From Nageia nagi (Eukaryota; Pinophyta), in NCBI GenBank assembly GCA_050084985.1, contig JBITNC010000001.1, forward strand, positions 115,568,001 through 115,632,000: DNA of 64,000 bases, written 5' to 3'. Shown here one piece after another: positions 1 to 12,408 of this stretch. A program made the position numbers and the translations under genes. The notes beneath the pieces were generated by a model, which worked only from the letters and a program-made list of their open reading frames with translations, was not told the origin of the DNA and did not search any database. The first letter of the stretch is position 1. Every line of letters begins with the position of its first letter.

Positions 1-930
1 TTAAAGCAAGAATTGAACAAGATATTGCATCAAACCTTAAGAAAGCCCATATTCTAAAGTTTAATAGTAAGTAAGAGGGTGATAAAGTTGAAATGTTGTT
101 AGAAGAACCAAAGATATATTTCTTCAATGAAGAACATACTCCAGAAATAAAAAATGTATGGTCTGCCTACAACTTTCAAGATATTACACTATAGTAGTGG
201 AATGATTACAATATTAAGCATGGGATCCAGTACCTAAAATGGCTAGAATTTGTTACAGCATTTCACAAAAGATTCATTTCCCAAATCTACTATGATAGAA
301 AGTATGAAGAAAACTATACCTTGTAACCAGGATCTATGAGTGTCTAAAGGTACCATCAAAAAATTTTCAAGCTACTCAAATATGTCCCTAAAGATAAGAA
401 CCATAAGAATGCCCATAGGTTTCTTGTTTGGATAGATCCTAAGATTAATAGTATGGTGAATGTATTGAATCACAAAATTCTTGAAGAAGTGTATGACCTC
501 ACAAAAAGGAAAGAAACTAATCTAAGTGTTAATAAGATCTTTGTAAATTACATTCTTTTGGATGAAAAAGATAAGAAAATCTATCAAAAGAGTAATAGTG
601 CAAAGCATCAAGCATAATAGATAAGAAATAAGAAGATAAAAGAAAATAACCATAGTTATAAGGATAGTAACCAACCCAAATTTGGGAAAGGGTCAACTGA
701 AAAGAAGGATTATAAGAAGAAGAATTTTTAGAGGAAAAATTAGTCATTTTGTAAGAAAAATTTTAACACTTGGAATGGAAGCCAATGTTCCAAGAACTAT
801 AATTAAGGATTCCCAAACCAAAGAGTCAATCAGAATGCATCTAAGGACAAGTTTCCACAATAGAAGAAGGGTCCTAGATATGGATGTTAGAATTATGGTG
901 GACCTCACTATGCCAATCAATGTCCCTTGA
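1..930 (+). pseudogene. Gag relic, copy 0 (5' end outside window)
   Basis: This is the C-terminal part of a Ty3/gypsy Gag, which would package element RNA in cytoplasmic particles. It aligns by eye with the Gag regions near 9660-10560 and 23910-24860. The only recognisable motif is a zinc knuckle at 885-923 of the spacing C-X2-C-X3-H-X4-C. Here a stop replaces the residue after the first Cys and the second Cys reads Tyr, while the His and last Cys remain. Several in-frame stops occur upstream. The start lies beyond the left edge of the window. Confidence 0.75.
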
Positions 931-1029
931 AAAAAGATCAGTCCAAAGAACAATGTATCTTTGTAGTTACAAGATCAAAATAGGCCATCAAACAAGCCAC
1001 ACCTTCTTCAAATCCATGATAAAATTTAT

Positions 1030-2300
1030 GACAAATATTTTAGGTTTTTGATATATTATGGAGGTATAAATAGTTTTATTTCAAATTCCTTAGTTAAAGA
1101 CATGTCAAAGGCCCAAGAAATTTTAACAAATGAATGGCAAGTGGAGTTTGGATCTAGAAAATAATGCCCTATTAGATAATGATTTAGGGATGTTGAAATA
1201 GAATTATCCAAGGGATATATTATTTGGGATTTGTATGTGGTTTGCTTAGCCTCTTATTATATCATTATAGGAATGGATTGGTTAATGGCATACAAAGCTC
1301 TCACTGAATTCCAAGATAGATGAGTAGAATACACTTATGTATCTCAAAATCTATACATGATGTATAGTGATCAAAGACCTTTTCAGCCTTACTTGATCAC
1401 ATCCATGTAAGTTAAAAGAAGCATTGGAAAAGGAGAGATGATTTATTAGGTCAAGATTAAGGAAATTGAGCAGAGGATAAGGATATAGAACTACTAAATA
1501 AGTACCCTATGCTAAAAGAATACAAAGATGTATTCCCTAAAGATATACCAAGATTATCCCCCAAATAAGAATTTGATTTCTCCATGGGTTTAATGCCTAG
1601 ATTCAATCCTATTTTTTATAAACATCATATAGAATGAATACTATTGAGATGTAAGAGTTAAAGGTACAATTGCAAGATCTATTAGAAAAAGGTTGATAAA
1701 ACCTATTGTATCACCATGGGGTGCTTCTATGTTAGTTTTGAAAAAGAAAGATGGTACTCTAAAGTTGTATATCGATTATCAGATGCTAAATACGGTCACC
1801 ATAAAAGATGGGTATCCTTTACCTAGAAATGATGATTTACTTAACCAACTCAAGGATGTTACTATCTTCTCAAAGATATATTTGAGATTGAGATACCATT
1901 AATTGAGAATTAAGGGATTAGATACTCATAAACTAACTTTCAAAAGTAGGTATGGAAACTATGAGTTTGTGTTAATACTTTTTGGGTTAATGAATGCTCC
2001 TATAACATTCATGAACATGATGAATAGTGTTTATTGGGAGTATCTAGACTAGTTTGTGCTAGTATTTTTATGACATCCTCATATATTCAAGAAATTAGAA
2101 GTTGAATAATCATCATATGATATTGACTCTATAAGTGTTAAGAAGAAATAAGTTATATGGAAAATTATAAAAGTATGATTTTTATATTTCCCAAATTCAG
2201 TATTTAGGCCATATCATGTCTACAAAAGGAACATTAATTGATCCAAAGAGAGTGGAAGCAATTATGAGTTGGCTTGCATAAAAAAATGTGATTAAGGTAA
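1030..2300 (+). pseudogene. Protease and reverse transcriptase relic, copy 0
   Basis: An aspartic protease remnant begins near 1045: the SFIS tail of the active-site motif is present but the catalytic DSG reads YYG. A GMDWL motif typical of this protease family follows near 1270. The RT domain is open at 1693-1902, with [16 protein letters not shown], a PLPR-DDLL stretch and FSKIYLR. It continues in damaged form through FGLMNAP near 1981-2001. The YxDD catalytic box near 2065 is broken by a one-base frameshift. The enzyme would copy element RNA into DNA; this copy cannot. The clade assignment (Tekay/Del chromovirus) rests on the DSGAT-type protease motif seen across the copies together with the C-terminal chromodomain. 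Confidence 0.82.
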
Positions 2301-2489
2301 GGATTTTTTATGGGATTAGCCTAATATTATCGAAGATTTATCAATTTTTATTTCAAAAATAGCCAATCTCATCACTAGTCTTTAGAAAAAGAATAAGGTG
2401 TTCAAATGGATAGAAAAATACGAAATTTTTTTTCCAAACTTTAAATAAAAGCTTAGCACAACATCATTTCTCAGTATCCCTGACACACA

Positions 2490-3720
2490 TGATGATTTTG
2501 TAGTATGTACAGATGCTTCACTAGAAGGTTTAGGTGGTGTGTTATCATAGAATGGGAACCCTGTAACATTTGAATCTAGGAAACTAAAAACTAATGATCT
2601 GAGTTATACAACACATGATATTAACTTAGTATCCATAGTTCATGAACTTAATATGTGGAGACACTATCTTCTAAAGAAGCTCATCAAAGTTGAAATAGAT
2701 CATAAAAGATCAAAGTATTTATTCACTCAACTGGATGTAAATGCTAGAAAAAGATGATGGATGAAATTCTTAGTTGAATATAATTTTTGCAATGAATACA
2801 TTAAAGGAAAGGAGAATACGGTAGTAGATTATTTGATTCTTAGATGACATATCAATGCCATGAAAAGAATTCAATCTAATTTGTTTGATCAAGTGAATGT
2901 TTTATAGCAAGAAGACTTGTATTGCAAATCTATTCAAGAATTGATACAAAAGGGTATCCCATCATCCAAATATTTTACTGAAAAGGATAGAATTTTTTAT
3001 TTTAAGGATAGATTAGTCATTATAGAGAATAAAAATTTAAGAACTTTCAACATGCAAGAAGCTCATCGTCCTCCATATGCAGCACATTCGGGAGGTATGA
3101 AGATGAGGAAGACCTAAAACAAAAATTTTATTGGGATGTCATGAAAAGGGATATAGTAGAATTTTGGCAAGATGTCTTTAATGTAAGAAATTGAAGGTGT
3201 AACATCAACATACAAGTTGATATTTGTATCTACATGATGTCCCTACACAAATATGGCAAGTAATTTTAATGGATTTTATTATTGGTTTTCCAAAAAAAAA
3301 AGATCCATCATGACTCAATTTTGGTAATGGTTGATAGATTCACCAAGGTAGTGCATTTTATACTTGGAAACACCATTATTGATGCCCTTATAGTGGATGG
3401 ATTTCCTATGGTGATCATCTTAAATAGGGATTCAAATTTCAACTTCATCTTTTAAAAATCATTACACAAGGAATTGGGAACAAAATTAAACATGAGTTCA
3501 GCATATCACCTAGACATAGATTAGGAGATTGAATGAGTGAATATATTTCCTAAGGATATGCTCAAAGTGTATTGCATGGAACAAAAGACTAAATGAGAAG
3601 ACTACCTGTACTTAGTTGAATTTACTGATAATAATGGATACCATTAATCTATGGGAATGGCTCATTTCAAGGTTCTTTATGGAAGGAGATGCAAAACTCC
3701 TTTATCTTGGGATAATTGAG
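2490..3720 (+). pseudogene. RNase H and integrase relic, copy 0
   Basis: RNase H starts with VCTDAS (about 2502-2520), continues through GGVLS and reaches WRHYLL near 2655; it would remove RNA from the RNA-DNA hybrid. The integrase follows. Its N-terminal HHCC zinc region is open at 2917-3117 with the two His-containing blocks, but the Cys pair downstream is degraded. The catalytic core begins at MDFIIG, with the first Asp of the DDE triad at 3272-3274. The second catalytic Asp, in the family motif DRDS, reads Asn in this copy. Stops are scattered through both domains. A YNNGYH-like remnant near 3630 and GRRCKTPLSW near 3684-3714 mark the end of the core. Confidence 0.8.
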
Positions 3721-3852
3721 AGGATTAGGTGATGATCTAGCCAAAAATGTTAAAGTGCATAGAAGAACAACTTAAGTCCAATCGATGAAAGCTCAACAAA
3801 GGTGTTGATAGATAAAAAAGTTATAATAATATTATGAAAACTCCTCAAGAAT

Positions 3853-4260
3853 TTGGGTGAAAAAGTAGTTTTACGAGTCTCAACTATAAAAAGTGCCATA
3901 AAGTCTAACAAATTAGATCCCTATTTTTTTGGCCCTTTTGAAATAGTCGAGAAGAAGAGTCTAGTTACCTACAAACTTCCTTTGCCAACAAGTTTGTTAA
4001 AAATGCATGATGTGTTTCATGTCTCTCTATTGAGAAAATATGTTGCTGACCCATGTCATGTGTTGGGTTTTTATATTTTACAAATTTTGAACCCTCATGT
4101 TGTTAAAGTTCTCCCTATTAGGATCCTAGCTTTTAGAACTATGAAATTAAGAAGTTGGGAGAAATATGAATGTCTAGTCCAATGTGACAAGTATTGAGAA
4201 TCATCTTCCACTTTAGAAGATGAATCTACCATGAGAAAATAATTTCCTTATTTGTTTGAA
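3853..4260 (+). pseudogene. Integrase C-terminus with chromodomain, copy 0
   Basis: An open stretch of 114 codons (3853-4197) contains the integrase GPY/F module: KLDPYFFGPFEIVEKK, followed by YKLPLP and the HDVFHVSLLRKY block. It ends in a chromodomain-like segment whose core reads ECLVQCDKY; the sister copies have W in place of the last C. The domain continues past a stop at 4195-4197 to about 4250. Chromodomains at this position are the hallmark of chromoviruses and are known to guide integration by binding chromatin. This is the best-preserved coding block of copy 0 and ends about 80 bases before the polypurine tract. Confidence 0.82.
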
Positions 4261-4330
4261 TGATTGTGTAAAATATTCTAAAATGTTTTATGGTTTGTAT
4301 TGAAGAACACAGGGGACTATGTTCTTTTTT

Positions 4331-4342
4331 AAGAGGGTAGTA
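4331..4342 (+). promoter_or_regulatory. Polypurine tract, copy 0
   Basis: AAGAGGGTAGTA lies directly before the TGTAA start of LTR1. It is where plus-strand DNA synthesis is primed. The tract is repeated at the equivalent places in the other two copies. Confidence 0.75.
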
Positions 4343-5182
4343 TGTAACAATCCTCCTAATTACCCTTATTAAGACTCAAATACTATCGATACTTTGAATG
4401 TGATTAATATTTAATTATGTTGTGTGATGAGTAATTTTGGGTGGATATGTGCATTATTTGTGTCGATTTGATGTTGGCTTTAAGATTTTATGACACAAGT
4501 TATAGGTTGACTCGAGATGGGGAGTCAAGTTAAAGAACCAAGGGACCAAGGATGAGTTGGTTATAGAAATGGATTGGTAAGAGTGAGAAAATGATATGCA
4601 TTGATTCACTGATAGCTACTAAGACTTTTGTGGATTATATATATGCATATCATACATATCATAATTATGGTGCATAATACGTGATTTTGATGATATTTTT
4701 GTATGTATGTGTGCAATAATAAATCTACCTTACGGGAGGAGTGGTCTCTACAGGTAAAGATGTACATAAAAATAAGACATACATTTTGGAATTTGCACTA
4801 TAAATAAATTAACTATTTGCAAAGAATATTCCAATTATTTGAATTCAAATTTTAACTAAGGAATATAGATGAAAGTTAGTAAAACTTAAAAATTAAGGGT
4901 TAGAAGAGTTATTTATCATTTATTGTTGGTTGCATGGTTATTTTGGCACCTTGCAAAGATAATTGAGTTATCTCCCCCAAATAAATTGTTTTCTTTCGTT
5001 AGGTGTAAAATAATTGATAAAACATTTTTTCTTTTTTTATGGAAGGTGTGTAATTATTTTGGAGGATATACGGAGATGTTCCAAACCCTCACATAAAAAT
5101 AAAAAATCCCTATGCCTTACATGCAGAGTAGATGAATTGGAAAAATAGTATTTAATTTGGATGGATCTTGCTTCCCTCAGAC

Positions 5183-5190
5183 TATAAATA
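5183..5190 (+). promoter_or_regulatory. TATA box of LTR1
   Basis: TATAAATA, 840 bases into the LTR. About 30-40 bases downstream is a C/T-rich stretch that could be the transcription start. The same box occurs at the same depth in LTR2 and LTR3, although surrounding sequence has diverged. Confidence 0.65.
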
Positions 5191-7350
5191 TCTAAGGGGG
5201 TGACCATTGGAAACACACTTCACACTTCTCTTTTCTCTCAAAAGTAATCTACGAGTACATGAAGAAAGGAATATTTTTCTTTCAAGTTCATGTGCCCCAT
5301 ATAGCATTTTAGACACGAATGCTAAAATGATAGCTAAGTATTTGAATTTTAGTTAATAGCTTTTATAGTATACATGAATATTTGTTATAATATTGTTGAA
5401 GAATTTGATTCTTAATAGTTTTACATTAATTGTAGTTTGAAAAGCCTATCAACTATTTCTTCGCATGTGACTAATTGTACACTTTGTCTATTTGTAATTG
5501 AATAAGAGTAAATTATTTATTTTAAACTAATTATTGTGTGTATATGGGAAGTCATACGTCTTGCATTATGTGATAGGCTATATAAAAATAAAATAAATAA
5601 AAGGGTATTGACATGACTATTCTATGACTTCATGTGCAATATGTCGTATGGCATTTTTGCTCCACTCGTAGACCCTTTTTCAATAATCGAAAATCAATGC
5701 AATGAATAGTAGGTTTTAATGTTACATACTTTTTCCCTGTTCTAACTCTCAAGTAGCGTTTCAGTAGGCGTGTTATTTGAGATCAAGGGAACGCCTTCGA
5801 TAAGGTATTTCAAGTAAATTTTGCTGGCGCATACTTTTCTCAAATAGCGTTTTAGTAGGCCACCATTCTAGCATGCCTTTCTGTGTTTATACTTCTCCCG
5901 TTGCACCCATAAATACATATGTGATGAGATAAGTTATTCAAACATGTTGTGTACCTATTCTTGGCCTATCACTTATCAAATGATGTGATATAGGAGACTG
6001 CATTTTAGTAAGAAATCTGTCAACCTTTCGTCATGTGTCTACGACCAATGAGTATACTCGACAAAGCCGTTTTCAAAAACAATTCATGGACCCTTCTAAG
6101 GTATCCATTTTGTGCATACCCAGACAATCTGTAGGCCTACCGAATAGAGCTGTGTGCGTGAGAGGACAAATTCTTTACAAGCTTCATTCACTTGTTTATC
6201 ATATCATATTGATCATAACGAGACCTTAGGCGAAATTTTGAAGTGGTATTTTATTAAACAAATCACGTTTCTACAAAACATATCCAAAATAGTTTGTCAA
6301 GTCATTCACATAGTGCTCTCAATGCATCTAATTTTTAGCAAATCTTATATTCATTATGGAGGAATGAGGTGTACGCTTGTGTTATACAAAAATCATATGA
6401 CTGCTCTGTGTATTTCCTATGATTTTGAAAGTAGATAAATAAGGTGTTCGCAATCTAGATCCGAAAATTGGGCTACATTATGAGACAATTTGACAAAAAA
6501 ATCTCTACCGTTCCAAACATATCCATTAGAGGACACCCAAAAATATTTGATCATACCACTAAAAATGTTAAGTATTTGATCATACCGAACGAGATTGGTT
6601 ATTAAACAATCCACGAGGTCGATTAACGGAGCGTGGCTAGACTGTGACGAGGCACTCTGACAAATAATTAAGAACCCATCTTTTATTGTATTTAAACATA
6701 TTCGATAAGAGTTTAGAATGAGTAAAATAAGTTGCCTTTTAATTAAGTATTAAGTATTATGAATTACTTTCAAGATTAATGATTGATTACCATGATTGAT
6801 GTAAGGATATAATAGTTCCTATTATTTGATGGAAAATATGTCAAATGGTTTTATTTTTATTTTTCGAGGAGTATGATTGAAATGTTAGGCTAAGAACAAG
6901 GAAAGAAGTTCATTATGGAGGGAACATAAAACCTCTTAAGGTCTTTGAAAGGGGAAAGTTTAGCTTTTTAAAATGGAATATGATGCATTTAGAGTGAGAA
7001 TAATTTTGATCAAAAGGCTGTGCTAATCTTCAATACTCATAAGCCATTCCTAGTACCCAAAATTAATGAACCTTGGATCTTTGGAAGATTTTAGGAGATG
7101 AAGATGGCAAGCCATTACAACAATTACATAATAAAGATTATCAAATACCTCTACATGGATGTGTTATAATTTCCCTACATTGTAAGCGAATACCATGTAA
7201 TTAAGGGTCACACTTTTCATAATGTATAAATTAGGGTTACCCTACATTTTGTAAGATTTAAATCCTCATTTATGAAAATAGGGTGAAGATAAATCTTTTT
7301 ATATCAATAAAGAAAGCCTATGGATTATATGTAAAACTAATGATCTAATA

Positions 7351-7353
<3 letters not shown>

Positions 7354-7390
<37 letters not shown>
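7354..7390. repeat. TA microsatellite in LTR1
   Basis: An uninterrupted run of alternating A and T, continued by imperfect TA-rich sequence to about 7403. LTR2 has a similar expansion at the homologous place; LTR3 has only a short remnant. Confidence 0.9.
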
Positions 7391-7396
<6 letters not shown>

Positions 7397-9192
7397 TATA
7401 TATGGATGGAATAAAACATTAGAATTTGAATCAAAGAAAAACTTGTCATATGATTTAAGTAATTCAAGGAAGTATTGCTATACTCATGAACAATGACTAT
7501 CAAAATAGGGTATGAAATAAAATCATAGCTATGAATGTAATTACGAGTACAATTCTAATTTCATTAAAGAAAATTATAAGCTTGGTATGTAGCTCATATT
7601 ATGTAGAGCGACTCAATAAGGAGAAAGGATATCTAATATAAAGATGGATTATAAATAGGATAACACCATGTGTCCTTAGACACTTGTAAATGGATCAATT
7701 AGGATAACCTAGTGTTGATATGATATGATTTAGACAAACATAGATAGTGAATGGAAAAATATGTATGCTTGATAACCCATTGTAATTATTACATACCAAC
7801 AAGATGAAAGGAGAAAATGTATGAAATAGTTAAAACTAATAATGTAACAAACATGTTCGTAAGAATAATCTTTGCAAGGTATTATAAAAGAATCTTTATA
7901 TTTCAATAACTCCATATAATGAATAATAATTTTGAATAATGTTACTTAGCTTGAATGATGAGATTTGAATGTAAACCTTGAGGATGATCAAGATTAGGTG
8001 ATAAAGCCTAGAAAGGTAATGAAAACTTCAAGCTTGAAATAAGTCTACAAGGATAAAACTTATTAGTTGTCCCAATGATGAGGAAAAATACATAGAAAGT
8101 TCATTTCTTGTTAGGAAAACTCACTAAACGACATATAAAAGGAATATTCCATGAGTATGAACCATTCTATGTTGTACTTCCTTGTTATACGTACCTGACT
8201 TTAGTATTAACTCAAGACTTGTTATTAGTTTCTATCATGTGAGGCTTTTATAAAGAAATACTTTTTACACCACATCATACTTATGGGATAATTACAATAC
8301 CTTTGGATATTCTTAGTGTTTTCTTGAACAAGTTTGATTTGAAACTTCTTGCATACACTTATGAATTTATTTTAAATATGAAACATGGTTTTTTTTACCA
8401 TGATCTAGATTAAAGTAACATCTTAATTATTGATACAAGCATAAGACCTATAAACCTAATAATTGATTTAGGATCAATTATTTCTAGGATTGATAGGACA
8501 TGAGGTGGTTTTATTTTATAATCTTTCTTATAACATATTAGAATATACAAACCACTTGAAGGTACTGCCCCAATACCCATGGCTCCATAAGATATGGGTA
8601 CGAGGATGTTGGACTCCATGGTGAGCCTAGCTAATAAATATGGGTAGGCTAGAGTCTCAAATCCTCAATAGGGTATTAAATGAGGATAGAAATTGATAAA
8701 ACTATGGTTACCAGATGAGGGTAATTAGTAGTCATACTACTTGTAGTAGAAAATAGGAGTATAACGATTATTCCATAGGTGATGATGCCCCACTCATAAG
8801 GAAGTTTTTCTAAAATAATCTATCTACTCCTATGAATCAAAGGGTTATCATCAAAAGAGGATGCATAACCTAGTAGATGAGCATTATCTTGGGTGATGTG
8901 GGACCTGAGTAAGAAATCACTATGCCATGACTAGAATGTCTATTGCATAGTTTGTGAGTAGAAATATTGGGGTCATTTATGATGCATCTCCCAATGGGAC
9001 GATCATTATCGGGTTAAAATAAGAAGCAATTTATTTAGGGTTGGTCTATCTAGATTTGACCAAATTTACCTTATGAGCCTTGACTAGCTAGTAGCATTAA
9101 TATGCTCATATGGATCTCCTTATCCATTTCCAGATCATTCAAGTGATTAAACTAATCAAAACATTATCAAAAAATAGGTGGTTGTGTTATAG

Positions 9193-9205
9193 TGCTATCA
9201 AAGAA
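9193..9205 (+). promoter_or_regulatory. Primer binding site, copy 1 (tRNA-iMet type)
   Basis: TGCTATCAAAGAA is a one- to few-base variant of the TGGTATCA-type site complementary to the 3' end of plant initiator Met tRNA. It lies six bases after the end of LTR1 and is followed by the same leader as in copy 2. Confidence 0.7.
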
Positions 9206-9229
9206 TCAAGTTCAAACTCTCGAAACTAT

Positions 9230-10560
9230 GGTTCGTGACTCTTTTTCTATAAAAGTTTAGGAGGTCAAAATTAGTATGCTTGAGTCTAATGATAATACTA
9301 TTTTATGGACTAAGATTATGGAAATTCCAAGATGCGTAAGAAGAGCTTCAAGAAACCTATAATGACATGCCTAAAATGGCCTTCCTAAGAATACTAATGC
9401 AAGGGGAAATAAAAGTAATATTAGGGATTAGAATGGAAGTAATAGAATAACTAGAAATGCCAATAGAAGGGTTCCTAATAATGAAAATGGGAATTCCCCA
9501 ATCTGTCCCACATGGAACAATAAAGGAGAAGAAGCCATTAGAAGGTTACAAGAGTAGGTAGTAGAATAACAAGAAATTATAAACAACATATTAAATCAAT
9601 GGACTAAACTTCCAAGAGAAGAATATATTCTAGAACAAGCAAGGCTTGAAGGGACAAATGACCAAATTCAAAAAAGAATTGAACAAGAACTCACATTAGA
9701 TCTTAAGAAAGATAAGATACTAAAGTTTAATGGTAAGCAAGAGGGTGAGTAAGCTAAAATATAGTTAGAAGCACTAACAACATATTTCTCACTGAAGAAC
9801 TTATCTACAAAAACAAAAACCATATGGGTTACCTACAACTTTTAGGATAATTCACTAGAGTGGTGAAATGCTTACATTATTGAGCATGGGATCTAGTACT
9901 TGAAATGGACAAAATTTATTACAACATTTTGTAAAAGATTCATTCCCAAATATACTATGATAGAAATTATGAAGAATACTATATTTTGCATCAAGGATCT
10001 ATTTTTCAAAGGTACCATTAGAAATATTTTAGGCTACTCAAATATATCCCTAAGTATAAGAGCCGTATGAAGGTTCATAGGTTTCTTGTTTGCTTAGATA
10101 CTAACATTAATACATGCTTTAAGAAGTGTATGACCTCGTAAAAAGGGAAGAAAGTAATTTGGGTATCAAAAAGACCTTTGTAACTTACAATCTTTTGGAT
10201 GAAAAAAAAGGAAATCTATTGAAAGAGTAAAAGTTGAGAGCATCAAGAACAATAGATAAACAACAAGAAAATCAAGGAAAATAAAAATAGTTATAAGGAT
10301 AGTAGCCCACCCAAATCTGGGAAAGGGCCATTTGAAAATAAGTGTTATGAGAAGAACAATTTTTTAGAGGAAAATAAATCATTATATAAGCAAAATTTTA
10401 ATCATGGGAATGGAAGCCAAGGTTTCAGGAATCGTAGTCAAGGATTTGTAGAGCAAAGAGTTAATCAAAATGCATCTAAGGACAAGTTTCTATAATAGAA
10501 GAAGGATCCTATAGATGGATGTTGGAATTATGGTGGAGCACACTATGCCAATTATTTTTC
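9230..10560 (+). pseudogene. Gag relic, copy 1
   Basis: Homologous to the Gag regions of copies 0 and 2, with many stops. It retains an ERW-type retrotransposon Gag signature (a TYNFQD block followed by EWWNAY around 9830-9870) and a C-terminal knuckle at 10520-10558. In the knuckle the first Cys and the His remain, the second Cys reads Tyr and the last reads Phe, so zinc binding would be lost. The reading frame begins shortly after the primer site, but no reliable start codon can be chosen because of the damage. Confidence 0.75.
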
Positions 10561-10599
10561 CCTAAAGATAAATTAGTCCAAAGAACATCATATCTTTGT

Positions 10600-11600
10600 A
10601 GCTATAGGATTGATAAAGACTAGAGAACAAGCCACACCTCTTCAAATCCTTGGTAAAATTTATGATAAATCTTTTAGGGTCTTGATAGATTATGATTCTA
10701 TAGATAGTTTTATTTCAAATTCTTTAGTTAAAGATATGTTAAAGGCACCAGAATATTTGACAAATGGATGGTAAGTGGAGTTTGGATATGGATAAAAATA
10801 CACTATTAGATAGTGCTTTAGGGATGTTGAAATAGAACTACATAAGGGATCTATTGTGTGGGATTTATATGTGGTTCCTTTAGCTTCTTGTGATATCATT
10901 CTAGGCATGGATTTGTTAATGGAACACAAGCTCTAATCGAATTCCAAGATAGATGAGTATAACACATGATGTATCTCAAAATCTACATAGTGTGTATAGT
11001 GATCAAGGACCTTTTGAGCCTTACTTGATCATGGCCATGCATGTTAAAAGAAGCAATGGAAAAGGAGAGATAATTTATGTGGTCAAGCTTAAGGAAATTG
11101 AGCATGAGGAGAAGGATATAGAACTACTAAATAAGTACCCTATGCTAAAAGAATACAAAGATGTATTCCTTGAAGATCTTCCAAGATTATCCCCAAATGA
11201 GAATTTGATTTTCCATAGATTTAATACTTAGAGTAGAGTCTATTTTTAGAACTCCATATAGAATGAATACTATTGACATGTAAGAGTTGAAGGTACAACT
11301 ATAAGATCTATTAGAAAAATGGTTGAGAAATCTTAGTGTATCACCATGGAATGCTCCTATATTATTTATGAAAAAGAAAGATGTTACTTTGGGGTTATGT
11401 ATGAAATATGGGTTGCTAAACAAGTTCACCATCAAAAATAGGTATCCTTTACCTATAATTAATGATTTGTTTGACCAACTCAAGGATGTTGCTATCTTGT
11501 AAAATATATATTTGAGATTGGGATATCACCAATTAAGAATTAAGGGATTAGATACTCATAAAATAGCTTTCCAAACTAGATATTATTGAAGATTTGATAA
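10600..11600 (+). pseudogene. Protease and truncated RT relic, copy 1
   Basis: The protease active site is near 10681: the catalytic Asp is kept but the Ser-Gly after it is changed, and SFISNSLVKDM follows. A GMDLLM motif lies near 10904. A partly open stretch at 10953-11231 links protease to RT. RT fingers and palm start are present near 11330-11580 with stops. At about 11582 the sequence jumps directly to what in the other copies lies about 373 bases further on, so the YxDD box and its flanks are deleted. Confidence 0.8.
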
Positions 11601-11639
11601 ATTTGTTTTAAAAATAGCCAATCCATGACTAGTCTTTAG

Positions 11640-12403
11640 AAAAAGAATAAGGTGTTCAAATGGATAGAAAAATGTGAAAATATTTTACCACCTTGAAAGA
11701 AAAGCTTAGCATAGCATTAGTTCTCACTATCCCTGATCCACATGGTGAGTTTTTAGTATATACAAATACTTCACTATAAGGTTTGGGTGGTGTGTTACCA
11801 TAGAATGGAAACCATGTACCATTTGATTCTTGGAAACTTAGAACTCATGATCTGAATTATGCAACTCATGATCTTGAGTTGTTATGCATAGTTCATGAAC
11901 TTAAGATGTGGAGACACTATCTTTTGGAGAAGCTTTTAAAATATGAAATAGATCATCAAAGTTTGAAGTTTTTGGTCACTTAGCCAGACCTAAATATGAT
12001 TTTAGCACTGAATACATTAAGGAAAAGGAGAATAAGGTAATAGATGCTCTAAGTCATAAATGACATATCAATTCCATAATAATAAGTAGATTTGATTTGT
12101 TTGACCAAGTAAAAATTTTGTAGTAGGAAGACTCATATTGCAAATCTATTCAAGAACTAATAGAGAAGGGTGCTCCATCATCAAAGATTTTACTAGAAAA
12201 GATGAAATTCTTTATTTTAAGGATAGATTAGTCATTTCAAAGAAGGGAAATTTAAGAACTTTGATCATGCAAGAAGTCCACAATCCTCCATATCCAGCAC
12301 ATCTAGGAGGTACAAAGATGAGAGAAGACTAGAAACAAAAATTTTATGGGGATGTTATGAAAAGGAATATAGTAGAATTTATGGCAATATATCTTGAATG
12401 TCA
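11640..12403 (+). pseudogene. RNase H and start of integrase, copy 1
   Basis: RNase H remnants include a WRHYLLEKLLK block near 11910-11940; the TDAS motif at about 11760 reads TNTS. The integrase zinc region is open at 12138-12332, with KDEILYFKDRLVI, then QEVHNPPYPAHLGG containing both His residues, and a Cys in ECQK near 12397. The gene is interrupted at 12408 by the nested element and resumes at 18053, in the same sense. Confidence 0.8.
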
Positions 12404-12408
12404 AAAGG

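Larger units (their letters stand above)
4343..9186 (+). repeat. LTR1, about 4.84 kb, shared by copies 0 and 1
   Basis: It starts with TGTAACAATCC after the purine tract and ends a few bases before the primer site at 9193. Homology to LTR2 and LTR3 runs along the whole length, so the LTR boundary is set by the purine tract and primer site and not by the internal TGTTACA at 5720-5726. It contains a TATA box at 5183-5190, two copies of a motif close to TAGCGTTTCAGTAGG near 5755 and 5845, and a TA microsatellite at 7354-7390. Short open frames inside it, for example 6035-6229, are not preserved in the sister LTRs and I do not call them genes. Confidence 0.82.

Noticed and set aside
4343-5726. 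The 1.38-kb TGTAACA...TGTTACA block as the complete LTR
   Set aside because: Homology among the three copies continues without a break to the primer site more than 3 kb further on, so the real LTR is much longer.
6035-6438. Overlapping openings in the LTR1 leader as an extra element gene
   Set aside because: The equivalent parts of LTR2 and LTR3 do not keep the frames, and the peptides have no recognisable domain.
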